A DNA stretch of 64,000 nucleotides from Ascarosepion bandense (lineage: Eukaryota > Mollusca > Cephalopoda > Sepiida > Sepiidae). Below the pieces are notes generated by a model. The model did no database searches, was not told where the DNA came from, and saw only the letters and a program-made list of their open reading frames with translations. A program made the translations under genes and the position numbers. The stretch lies in NCBI GenBank assembly GCA_037127315.1, contig JBBBDQ010001027.1, positions 2,115,001 through 2,179,000 on the forward strand, in the 5' to 3' direction. Shown in pieces: positions 53,691-63,605 of this stretch. Every line of letters starts with the position of its first letter. The first letter of the stretch is position 1.

Positions 53691-55080
53691 ATATAGACAG
53701 CTCGTAAAGAATACCGGAGCGTACAATGGCCAAAATGTCGTGAATATGACAACAAAGGTGAGGACAAGAGTCCGAATAATGTAAATAGTTACAATACTAC
53801 AGCTCAGAAATATAGACAGCTCGTAAATAATACCGGAGCGTACAATGGCCAATATGTCGTGAATATGGCAACAAAGATGAGGACAACAGTCTGAAGAATG
53901 AAAATAGTTACAATAATTCATCTCAGAAATATAGACAGCTCGTAAAGAATACCGGAGCGTACAACGGCCAAAATGTCGTGAATATGGCAACAAAGATGAG
54001 GACAACAGTCTGAACAATGTAAATAGTTACAATACTTCATCTCAGAAATATAGACAGCTCGTAAATAATACCGGAGCGTACAATGGCCAAAATGTCGTGA
54101 ATATGACAACAAAGATGAGGACAACAGTCTGAACAATGTAAATAGTTACAAAACTTGATCTCAGAAATATAGACAGCTCGTAAAGAATACCGGAGCGTAC
54201 AATAGCCAAAATGTCGTGAATATGGCAACAAAGATGAGGACAACAGTCTGAACAATGTAAATAGTTACAATACTTCATCTCAGAAATATAGACAGCTCTT
54301 AAAGAATACCGGAGCGTACAATGGCCAAAATGTCGTGAATATGACAACAAAGATGAGGACAACAGTCTGAACAATGTAAATAGTTACAATACTTCATCTC
54401 AGAAATATAGACAGCTCGTAAATAATACCGGAGCGTACAATGGCCAAAATGTCGTGAATATGACAACAAAGATGAGGACAACAGTCTGAACAATGTAAAT
54501 AGTTACAATACTTGATCTCAGAAATATAGACAGCTCGTAAAGAATACCGGAGCGTACAATGGCCAAAATGTCGTGAATATGACAACAAAGATGAGGACAA
54601 CAGTCTGAACAATGTAAATAGTTACAATGCTTCATCTCAGAAATATAGACAGCTCGTAAAGAATACCGGAGCGTACAATGGCCAAAATGTCGTGAATATG
54701 ACAACAAAGATGAGGACAACAGTCTGAACAATGTAAATAGTTACAATGCTTCATCTCAGAAATATAGACAGCTCGTAAAGAATACCGGAGCGTACAATGG
54801 CCAAAATGTCGTGAATATTGCAACAAAGATGAGGACAACAGTCTGAACAATGTAAATAGTTACAATACTTCATCTCAGAAATATAGACAGCTCGTAAAGA
54901 ATACCGGAGCGTACAATGGCCAAAATGTCGTGAATATTGCAACAAAGATGAGGACAACAGTCTGAACAATGTAAATAGTTACAATACTTCATCTCAGAAA
55001 TATAGACAGCATGTCGTGAATATGACAACAAAGATGAGGACAACAGTCTGAACAATGTAAATAATATAAATATCTCATCT
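53585..55080 (+). repeat. 119-bp minisatellite, ~12 units
   Basis: CCGGAGCGTACAATGGCC recurs at exact 119-bp spacing from about 53714 to 54904, each followed by GTCGTGAATATGACAACAAA and ATGTAAATAGTTACAATAC. The first unit keeps GGCTGAAACGTCG; later units read GGCCAAAATGTCG, which destroys the GAAA of the hammerhead-like core. Open frames on the minus strand are by-products. Confidence 0.95.
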
Positions 55081-55689
55081 CAAAAATAAAGACAAATAAA
55101 AAAAGATTTGTTAATTAGAACCTGAAGTTGACTTACCTTACTTCGATATTAAACTGAGCTTATTATAAGAGAGAGTCTAATTCTAGAAGATCTCGCGAGG
55201 ATAAGATTGACTTAGAATTGCTGTAAGCTTTTCCTGCTTTCATATTATGAGTAACTTACATTTCTTTCTTTTTGTTAAAGACATTATTTTTTTAAAAACA
55301 GATTTCCTTTTGCTTAAAATAGGCCTTATACTTTATACGACATTTTATTTTGTATATTCGATACGACTGTTGCTATTTTGATTAAAAGACAATACTCGTC
55401 GCGTTTAGCTTTAAAATTGATAATCATTAGAAGGCCCGTCAAACTCGTTAAAATTGTATTAAGCTCTTTCTGATTTTTATTAGAAGACATTCACGACTGT
55501 GTCTTGTTCGTTTAAAGACGTGTCTTCTCTTCATTACTAGTTAATGTGTGACTTGGTTTACTAGTTAATACATCTGTATTGCTGGATCAATAGATTCAGA
55601 GTGATGAGTTCAATCCTTCCTGGATGCTATATACTTTCGACCGTGTGGTACAACTAAGATACGCTAAGAAAATCATTTATAGCGATTCG
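55081..55689. other. Unassigned; weak tRNA-like segment
   Basis: At 55555-55620 TTTACTAGTTAATACATCTG...GATGAGTTCAATCCTTCC resembles A and B boxes. Otherwise nothing is recognised. Confidence 0.35.
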
Positions 55690-58330
55690 AAATGGTGCTA
55701 ATGATAGTTTCGACAGCAAGGCCATTGATCAACATGGCTTTGAGAAGCGCGGATCAAAATCTTTCCGGCAGCAAGAAAAATAATCGGGATAAAGAATGTT
55801 TTGAGAAGAGTGGATCAAAATCTTTTTGGTAGCAAGACCATTGATCGGGATAAAACAGGTTTTGAAGAGCATGTATCAAAATCTTTCCGGCAGCAAAACC
55901 ACTGATCGGGATAAAAGTGGCTTTGAAGAGCGAGGTTCAAACTCGTTCCGGCAGCAAGAAAACTTATTGGGATAAAGGAGGTTTTTAGAAGTGTGGATGA
56001 AAATCTTTCTGGCAGCAAGAACACTGATCGGAATAAAGAATGTTTTGAGAAGCGTAGATCAAAATCTTTTTGGTAGCAAGACCACTGATTGGGATAAACG
56101 AAGTTTTGAAAAAAGTGGATTAAAATCCTTCAGGCAGCAAGACCAGTGATCGGGAAAAAAGAGGTTTTGAGGAGCGTCGATCAAAATCTATCCGGTAGCA
56201 AGGCCACTGATCGGAATAAAGTAGCTTTTTAGAAGGGTGGATCAAAATGTTTTCGACAGCAAGATCACTGATCGTTTGTTTGGAGGTTTTGTGGAGCGTG
56301 GATGAAAATCTTTCCGGCAGTAAGCCCAATGATCGAGAGTTTGGAGGCTTTGAGGAGCGTGGATCAGAATCTTTTCGGCAGCAAGAAAATTGATCGGGAT
56401 AAAGGAGGTTTTAAGGAGCGTGGATCCAAATCTTTCCGGAAGCAAGACTACTCATCGAGATAAAGATAGTTTTGAATCAATGGCTTTTTTCCCAGGTCCA
56501 AGACTACTCAACGGAAGATAAAAGGTTTTGAGGACCGTGGAACTGCTTCTTAATTGCCAAGTACACTCTTTTGGCAGCAAAAATTCTGAATCACCTCTTA
56601 ATTGCTACTGTTCATAGGTCCACTCTTCTGGCAGAAAGATCTTTGATTGGAAGCATGGATGTTTTAAGGTGCAAGGAATCATCATTTAATAGCTGTTGTT
56701 TGCAGTCGACACTTCTGGTAGCAAGATTTCTGATAGGGAGATTGAAGGTTTTGTGGAGCGTGGAATCACCTTTTCATTGCTGTTGTTTCCAGGCAGCAAA
56801 GCTTCTGATTGGGATATTGGAAGTTCTGAGAACGTGGAAAAATCACTCAACTACTGTTGTTTCCTCTGATCGGGGTACTGGAAAGTTTGAGGTGCGTAGA
56901 ATCATAACTTAATTGCTGTTGTTCCGATGTCTACCCTTCCAGCAGCAAAACCTCTGATTGGGATAATGGAAGTTTTGAGGTGCGTGAAATCATTTTTTAA
57001 TTAGTTTTTACCAGTTTTTACCCTTCCGTCAGCAAGACCTCTGGTCGGCAGACTGGAGGTTTTAAGGAGCGTGGAAGCACCTCTTAATTGCTGATGTTTC
57101 CAGTATCACCCTGCAGGCAGCAAGACTTCTGATTAAAAGATTGGAGGTTTTCAGGCGAGTGGAACTATCTCTTAATTGCGGTTGATCACAGGGCCACCCT
57201 CCTGGTAGCAAGACCTCTGAAAGAATGATTAGGAGGTTTTGAGGGGCCTGGAACTGCCTTGCTGTTGTTCTTTGGTTTGACCTTCCAGCAATAAGACATC
57301 TGAAGGAAAGATAAGTTTTAAGAAGCGAGGAACTAATTTATAATTGCTATTGTTTCCAGGTTCCCCTTTCCGATTGTAAGACCTCTGAACGAAAGATAGG
57401 TAATTTTAAGGAGCGTTGTACTGCCTGCTAATTGCTGTTGTTCTCAGGTCTAACATTCTTACAGCAAAAACATTGAAGATTCTGAAGAGCGTATAATCAA
57501 CTTTTAATTGCTGTTATTCTAAATTCAACCCTTCAGGCAGCACGACCTGTGAACGGCAGAGTGGAGGTTTTGAGGAGAGCGGAATATTTTCTTAATTGTT
57601 GTTGTTGTTCCTTGGTCCAACATTCTGACAGTAAAACCTCTGAAGGGAAGATAAGAGAGTTGAGGAGCGTGGAATTAACTCTTAATTGCAGTTGTTCCCA
57701 GGTTTACTTTCCCGGCTGCAGGGCCTCTGAACAATAGATTCATAGTTTCGAAGAGAGTAGAATAGACTCTTAATTGCTGTTGTTCCAAACTCAGCCTCTT
57801 CGTCAGCAGGACCTCTGATAGGAAGATTGAAGGTTTTGAGAAGCCTCTTGATTTCCGTTTTCCCCAGGTTCATCCTTACGGCAGTAAGAACTCTGACCAA
57901 GATATTGGAGGCTTTGAGGAGCGTAGAACCGCCTTATAATTACTGTTGTTTCCAGGACCACCTTCCCGACAGCAAGACTTCTGATTGGGAGATTGGAGGT
58001 TATCAGGAGCGTGAAATTACCACTGAATTGGTGTTCGCAGGACCACTTTCCGGGTAGCAAGACCTCTGAAGGAAGGATGGGTAGTTTTGAAGAGCGTTGA
58101 ACAGCCTCTTAATTGTTATTGTTTCCAGATTCATTTTTCCAGCAGTAAGACCTCTGAAGGGAAGACTGGCGGTTTGAGAAGCGTGAAGCCACCACTTAAT
58201 TACTGTTGCTCCCCTGTGCACCCTTTCAGCTCTAAAACCTCTGAAGGTAAGCTTGAAATTTTGTCGAGCGTAGAACTGTCCCTTAATTCCTTTTTTCCAG
58301 ATCCGGTCTAATCCGGGGTTATAGAACCTG
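55690..58330 (+). repeat. Repeat D array, decayed, 61-bp then ~90-bp units
   Basis: From about 55690 to 56470 units of ~61 bp read GGATCAAAATCTTTCCGGCA, GCAAGACCACTGATCGGGAT, AAAG..GTTTTGA. From about 56470 to 58310 units of ~90 bp have the same body plus AATCACCTCTTAATTGCTGT and TGTTTCCAGGTCCACCCTTC. Copies differ strongly, so the array is old. It ends with the same tail as the single-unit copy at 10520. Confidence 0.85.
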
Positions 58331-58444
58331 TTAGGGGTCCCAACTAGGGGTAAATAGTGAATTTAAAAAAAAACAAAAAAAACTATGTAAGTATAAAAAT
58401 ACATTTTCATAGTAAAAATATAAGTAACACACACACACACACAT

Positions 58445-58477
<33 letters not shown>

Positions 58478-58489
58478 CAAGAAATCTAG
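58331..58489. repeat. Repeat D tail with CA and AT runs
   Basis: GGGGTAAATAGTGAATT and A-rich sequence matching 10660-10740, then (CA)n and (AT)n at 58427-58478. Confidence 0.6.
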
Positions 58490-58925
58490 AAGCGAGCTTA
58501 CTTTCGTATTTTCGTACTTTCGTATCGAGCAGTTTATTGTTAAGGTTTCTTCTTTTTTTTCTTTCAAACAGGCACTAGACGTATTGTTCTTGTGCGCTGC
58601 TTGTTTCTTTTTTTCTACTCCCCCCCCCCCCATTATTTAACCCACGAGGTAGTTCTCGCCGGGTTACAAGACGGTTTATATTACTGTTACGTTTAGCACT
58701 TAACAGTAATTAGCGAGCCTACTTTCGCTCTACCTTCGTACTTTCGTATCGAGCACTTTATTGTTAAGGTTACATCTTGGTTTTTTTTCTTTCTAACGGG
58801 CAGTAGACGGATTGTTCTTGTGCGCTGTTTGTTTCTTTTTTTTCTCCCTCCATTATTTAACCCACGAGGTAGTTTTCGCCGGGTTACAAGACGGTTTAAA
58901 TTACTGCTAAGTTAGCACTATTTTC
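58490..58925 (+). repeat. Tandem pair of dispersed repeat C
   Basis: Copies at about 58490-58690 and 58705-58920 share ACTTTCGTATCGAGCA, TTTATTGTTAAGGTT, TTATTTAACCCACGAGGTAG and CGCCGGGTTACAAGACGG. A relative is at 6820-7015. Confidence 0.75.
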
Positions 58926-58969
58926 GGAGGTTTAGTCTGTTAGTGTTGCCTTACTGTGATTAGGTTCAT

Positions 58970-59015
<46 letters not shown>

Positions 59016-59574
59016 TATCACTTATTTATATTAAAATTACCAACTATACATCTTGAAAGCATAATGACCAGTTATGCATTTTATAGAAAAATGACCAACA
59101 ATATTCTATAGCTAAGTGGCCAGCATTAATATTTTATCTGCAGTTGAAACCATAAAACTGCGTTAAAAATAATTACATTTCGGCTTTAAATAACCCATAG
59201 TGATGTTGATATGCCGCTATATAAAATCAACAAACCAATGTAATATAATAGTGCGTTCGATCCTTATTAGAATACTCAAACCTTTGGCCTTGTGTCACAA
59301 CTACCCTACGGTTAGTGAATCATTTTGCGCGCCTCGATGTGGTGCAAAAGTTATCAAGCTTGTTTCTCTAGATCAGTGTTGACTGCATATTAATTTAGAG
59401 GCTCAATAATTACGGCCTTGTGTCAACTCTAAGCAACGCTAAGAAAACTACCATTACTAGATATTTTTTTTATTTGTAAACACACAGGCCTTGTCATATT
59501 CGCTACAACAGTTTTTTTTTTGTCTTGTTGCGTTGACGTTTTGGGAAGAATAATCTGCGTGAAAAAATGTTTTA
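58926..59574. other. AT microsatellite, repeat D tail and unassigned sequence
   Basis: (AT)n at 58974-59014 and a short repeat D tail match at 59180-59215. The rest is unassigned. Confidence 0.4.
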
Positions 59575-59588
59575 TCTAAACTTTGTCC

Positions 59589-59644
<56 letters not shown>

Positions 59645-60250
59645 GTTACTTATAGACTCCGAAACGACCTAACCGATTTTCTTGAAAATTTACACAGTTG
59701 TACTATAAGCGTCTGCGAGTGTTCTTAGCTAGGTTTTGTGTCGAGGTACCCCCGATAAATATCGAAAATCGAAAAAATTGGGTTCCGATTTTAATCAAAT
59801 TTGATACACTCATACACAAAGACAAGGTTGCAGTTCTTACAATAGTGCAGAAAATCGATAATATATATATAAAAGGCAAGATGTTTGTGTGTGTGTCTGT
59901 TTATCTGTCCGTATGTCTGTATTTTTTTCAGCCATTTTATTTTAGTTTTTGCTTCGGGTTTGGCTCTAAGTAAATAGAATTGTAGTTCTTAGTCTCAGCC
60001 ATGATACCATTTACTCAGAGGACTTATTTAGCCTTCAAAATTCTTTTTGCGACGGAAAACATATTTGACATTTGATACCGGAAATCAAAATTTGACTTAC
60101 ATCCATTCATTTTTCCTTCAGTCTACGGTTTCGCTTTAACTGGAAACAACTATTGCTTTTTAGTCTTTCGTGCAACGTCGAAAGAGTCTGATCTCCAGGA
60201 CCAAGGATTAGTTTTACTTACACTCGAGCAACGCCGGGCTATACTGCTAG
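59575..60250 (+). mobile_element. Non-autonomous Helitron-like element, internally deleted
   Basis: Starts A|TCTAAACTTTGTCCC, with the usual TTATTTATAAATGGAA segment missing, and ends ACGCCGGGCTATACTGCTAG|T. Carries a long (GT)n near the 5' end. 676 bp. Confidence 0.75.
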
Positions 60251-60274
60251 TATATATATATATATATATATCTT

Positions 60275-60345
60275 AGTCATCCACATACAAGCCCGTTTCG
60301 CTGTATCACAGCTCATCAGTGTGGCTAGACATATCCACTTGTTTC
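60275..60345 (-). ncRNA. Candidate hammerhead ribozyme, best in window
   Basis: The minus strand contains CTGATGA at 60319-60313, stem II GCTGT-GAT-ACAGC (60312-60300), then GAAA (60299-60296). Stem III can be ACG-GGCT-TGT (60296-60287, one G-U pair), giving a GTA cleavage triplet ending at 60286. Stem I pairs CCACA (60324-60320) with TGTGG (60285-60281), extended after a small internal loop by GTC/GAC. All three helices and every expected core base are present. Type I topology (open stem I). The copy at 27671 is a decayed sibling. Confidence 0.65.
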
Positions 60346-60360
60346 TGGCCGGGATCGAAA

Positions 60361-60818
60361 CTATAGACTCCGAAACGGCTGAACCGATTTTCTTGAAAAT
60401 TTACACAGTTGTACTATAAGCGCCTGCGAATGTTCTTAGCTAGGTTTTGTGTCGAGGTACCCCCGATAAATATCGAAAATCGATAATCTAAAAATCGAGT
60501 TATAGAAGGAGTGGTCCGATTTTAATCAAATTTTTTACACTCATAGACAAAGACATAAGAAACGATATTCAGAAGTTTCAAAGTTGCAGTTCTTACAATA
60601 GTGCAGACAATCGATAATATATATATATATATAAAAGGCAAGATGTTGGTGTGTGTGTCTGTTTATCTGTCTGTATGTCCTTTATGCAAATCCACAATTT
60701 TTATCCGATTCTCATCAAACTTCACACAAATATTCTTTAGGCTGAGTCTGAGCTTCAGGAGCATGGATTAGTTTTAAAGCTTTCATTACACCCGAGCAAC
60801 ACCGGGCTATACTGCTAG
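60361..60818 (+). mobile_element. Helitron-like element, 5'-truncated and rearranged
   Basis: Begins inside the element at CTATAGACTCCGAAACGG and ends ACACCGGGCTATACTGCTAG|T. The segment 60680-60765 (TTTATCCGATTCTCATCAAA) differs from all other copies, suggesting a distinct subfamily. Confidence 0.65.
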
Positions 60819-61055
60819 TCGCAAATAATCTGCGGCAATGCGAATAGATATTTACAAGGTTGGGGGGCACTTGAGTGCTTCAATGAACACCAGGAAAAAA
60901 TTTTAAAATATCTTATACTAAAAAAAATATTATTTTAAACTTGAAAGTATTTTTCAAGCTAAAACCTTCGGATCTATCTACACGTGTTATCGTGTCTTCC
61001 GCGAACTGTCACAAACAATTTCAACAGCCGGACGTGTAATCACGCCCCTAACTTG
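60819..61055. other. Unassigned sequence upstream of possible exon
   Basis: No repeat was recognised; base composition becomes more balanced towards 61000. Confidence 0.3.
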
Positions 61056-61069
61056 CCAGTAGGTGGCGC
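61056..61069 (+). promoter_or_regulatory. CTCF-like site
   Basis: CCAGTAGGTGGCGC fits the CTCF core consensus CCASYAGRKGGCRS at every position. CTCF is present in most bilaterian animals, including molluscs, as an insulator and promoter-associated factor. Position just upstream of the possible first exon makes a regulatory role plausible, but a 14-bp match alone is weak evidence. Confidence 0.35.
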
Positions 61070-61115
61070 TTTCATTACAGTGCCGATATGGCCGATTTTT
61101 GGCGCCAGTCGATGA

Positions 61116-61318
61116 ATGGCATTGTTTGGACATTATACATTTTTTTTCAAAAATTCACCACATCTGCTGCTTTTGCAAAAGAATTGGAATAACCACTTGA
61201 AAATGGCTTTGACGGACATTTTTATTGTACACATCAACCTCTCTGTCATTGCTGGATTTTTTACTCTGACTTTATTCGCCCTCTCCGTCGGCTTGAAGCC
61301 TGGTCTTTCTCACGTGAC
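61116..61318 (+). CDS. Possible first coding exon with splice donor
   Basis: An open frame has two candidate starts, ATG at 61116 and ATG at 61203 (AAAATGG, a better context). The latter reads MALTDIFIVHINLSVIAGFF, then TLTLFALSVGLKPGLSHV, a hydrophobic membrane-anchor or signal-like segment of about 25 residues. The frame runs into GAC|GTAAGT at 61319, an almost ideal 5' splice site, so the exon would end at 61318 in phase 2. The region is non-repetitive and follows a CTCF-like site. The protein is not recognised and the remaining exons would lie beyond the window or in unseen introns. Confidence 0.35.
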
Positions 61319-61474
61319 GTAAGTTAAGGAGGAGGTTATGTCGACGTAGTGTATTGTCGATGAGAAACGCGAACAATAGGGGGGTAAATAGTTGGGCACG
61401 TCACTTTGTGGGAGAGATTCTGACAATGTATGAGTACTGGGAAATGAAATCCATTGGAAGAAATCGACAAAAGT

Positions 61475-61643
61475 ACACACGCACACACGCAGAAACACAC
61501 ACGCACACACACACACACACACACACATATGCACAAACACATATGCACACACGCACAAACACAAACACACGGTTGCAAGCCCATACGCGCAAACACACAC
61601 AGTGACTTTTAAGGAATTTTTCAGGGATACACATCTATGATGC

Positions 61644-61700
<57 letters not shown>
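61475..61700. repeat. (CA)n microsatellites
   Basis: Interrupted CA runs at 61475-61600 and a pure run at 61648-61698. Confidence 0.95.
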
Positions 61701-61799
61701 CAGACACTTATGTATGAGTGTGTGTTTGTGTGTATGCAGAAAAAGAAAGAATAAAGAAATAACAGGAAGGCATGAACTGGCTGAGAGATTTATGTAAAT

Positions 61800-62240
61800 T
61801 ATTTTTTTAATCATTTTACCCAAAACAAAGGCAGTTTTACTGACACTGGTGCGCAGGGGGTTACACAGTGATGAGAAAGAGGGGCATGTTATAAGGGGTG
61901 TCAGAAAGAGGCTCATAGATAGATAAGAATACTGGTGTGATGCGTATGGAGCAGATGGAGGAAAGAGCATGAGAGAATAAATGCGAGTCAGTGATATTAG
62001 AGATGACTATTGACCATACATATAAATTCTCGGAGATGGTAGCTGACGGGGAAGCAAGTATACGGAAGAGAATTCCACAGGCGGGAAGTGCGAGAAAAGA
62101 AGCTGTTAGAGTAGAAGTTTCGGTTACAGTTTATCGGTTTCAATGTAAAAGGGTGAGACATGTTGCTAATCTAGTAGCTCGTGTAAATTCATACATAGGG
62201 GGCACCAGTGATCTAAGTTCATTGGAGCAGAAGCCGTGAA
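61800..62240 (-). pseudogene. LINE ORF2 end and 3' UTR
   Basis: The minus strand carries the CFCSNELRSLVPPMYEFTRA-like segment (about 62235-62170), a TRLATCLTLLH-like segment, FFSRTSRLWNSLP-like residues near 62090, and the 3' UTR. It ends with a terminus that lacks the usual CTTGCTTGGGG and reads GTCAGTAAAACTGCC then TTTGTTTTGGGTAAAATGAT. Confidence 0.75.
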
Positions 62241-62296
62241 AGTAAGGCAGATATTTATAGAACTTTTATAAATGCATGTGTACACTAACATACACC

Positions 62297-62342
<46 letters not shown>

Positions 62343-62699
62343 ATTTTCAGTTTTGCGTCATTTCAACAATTTATTAATTTTACCATATATATATATATAT
62401 ATATATATTAAAAAAGGATTAATTCAAAGATGTTGAATGGCCATTTCGATATGACGATCCCCACGGGGAGCGACACATCACCTCAGCAACAGAAAAAAAC
62501 CTTTCAGAAACTGGAGAAAAATTAGTCTACTTTTCCTTTATATATATATATATAGGTATTGTTGTCAGACGTAGACGGTGAGGATAATCTAACAAGATTT
62601 CCTTAATATAAATTATTAATCGGTAAATCCATATAGACAGCTTGATGGGTATTAACCAGAGCAAAATAAAGTTTATAAAGGGAAAACTCAACACGTCAT
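62241..62699. other. AT microsatellites and unassigned sequence
   Basis: AT runs at 62300-62338, 62385-62408 and 62540-62553. ATGACGATCCCCACGGGGAG contains a small CCCC/GGGG hairpin. No gene was recognised. Confidence 0.4.
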
Positions 62700-62704
62700 A
62701 TTAG

Positions 62705-62760
62705 TTATAAACTATAGTTCATTTCAATGAGCTTAACTAGCTCATATCATCAGACTCTTT
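62705..62760 (-). ncRNA. Candidate hammerhead ribozyme, second
   Basis: The minus strand has CTGATGA at 62753-62747, a seven-pair stem II ATGAGCT/AGCTCAT (with a U-U mismatch at its base), and GAAA. Stem III is ATGAAC-TATA-GTTTAT with one G-U pair, leading to a TAT-A or ATA cleavage triplet. Stem I is short (AGT/ACT). The U-U mismatch next to the core and the short stem I reduce confidence in activity. Confidence 0.45.
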
Positions 62761-62884
62761 TACAATATTTCCTCCGTTTGGCATGAAATTTCTGCCGGAA
62801 TGGACGTTTTCTTAAAATGAAGAGGGAATATAATAGAAATAATAATAATAAACATAAAATTACAAACCAATAAATAACTGACAA

Positions 62885-63065
62885 TAAATGTAAGGGGAAG
62901 GAGGAAAGAAAGAAGGAAAGGGAGGGAAGGGGGAGAAAGAGATAGCGTCCACTTCCAAATATGGGTAGTGTCCGTTTAAAGTTATTTTGGCTGTCTTAGA
63001 TGGTACATTTCTTCCTTTCCTTCTTTCTTCCTCTGTCTCTGTTTCACTGTCTTTGCCTCTCTCCT

Positions 63066-63125
<60 letters not shown>
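62885..63125. repeat. Polypurine and polypyrimidine tracts, CT and AT runs
   Basis: An AAGGGGAAGGAGGAAAG polypurine tract (62895-62945) is mirrored by CTTCCTTTCCTTCTTTCTTC at 63010-63030 and (CT)n at 63060-63088, then (AT)n to 63127. The purine and pyrimidine tracts could pair in a foldback. Confidence 0.7.
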
Positions 63126-63132
<7 letters not shown>

Positions 63133-63605
63133 GTAAACACGTTACGGAAATTAACGAATTTTAACGAAACTTGGTTATAAGCAACCGACAATTTGTAATG
63201 AATTATTTTGGTTATTATTTTTACCGATACTCGTATTTAAGTAGATATTCTGTTTTTAATTAAACAGTATTTTATATTTATATCTACCGGCCTGATTATT
63301 TCACGATAAATTTTTTATTACGAAAATGTGTGCTACCCAGCAGGATTCGAACCTGCGACCCCTATTTACATAGGGGAAGCTACCATTTGATCTGGTACTG
63401 TCTTAACCATTCGACCATGAATAGCCTTTTGATCAGACGAGGTTTTTATCATGCTTATATACCACAATTTTCGATCTACCGTAAACAAACCATATCTGCT
63501 CTGTAATGTATCGTAATGTCAAACAAATGTAAACATGTTACGGAAATTAACGAAATTTGACGAAACTTGGTTATAAGCAACCGACAATTTGTAATGAATT
63601 ATACA
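63125..63605. repeat. Direct ~77-bp repeats flanking a tRNA-like sequence
   Basis: ATGTAAACACGTTACGGAAA, TTAACGAA, ACGAAACTTGGTTATAAGCA and ACCGACAATTTGTAATGAAT occur at 63130-63205 and again at 63528-63603. The intervening ~320 bp contains the tRNA-like sequence at 63332-63425. Confidence 0.85.
63332..63425 (-). tRNA. Class II tRNA-like sequence, probably pseudogene or SINE head
   Basis: The minus strand folds as acceptor GCTATTCA/TGGGTAGC, D arm GTC..GG..GAC, anticodon stem TACCA/TGGTA with loop GATCAAA, long variable arm CCCCTAT-GTAA-ATAGGGG, and T arm GCAGG-TTCGAAT-CCTGC. Length and long variable arm fit a Leu/Ser-type tRNA. The expected U33 is A and the anticodon position would read TCA, so function is doubtful. 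Confidence 0.5.

Noticed and set aside
53564..55055. Minus-strand frames beginning MFRLLSSSLL over the 119-bp array
   Set aside because: They are a by-product of the tandem repeat; frames shift between units and unit substitutions show no sign of coding constraint.
47871..55080. CRISPR-like regular spacing
   Set aside because: The whole unit is repeated with no unique spacers, and the host sequence is eukaryotic.
58331..58633. 100-codon minus-strand frame
   Set aside because: It spans the repeat D tail, CA/AT microsatellites and repeat C, so it is a chance frame across repeats.
61310..61696. 128-codon minus-strand frame rich in CVCV
   Set aside because: It is a CA-microsatellite translation and lies antisense to the exon-like segment.
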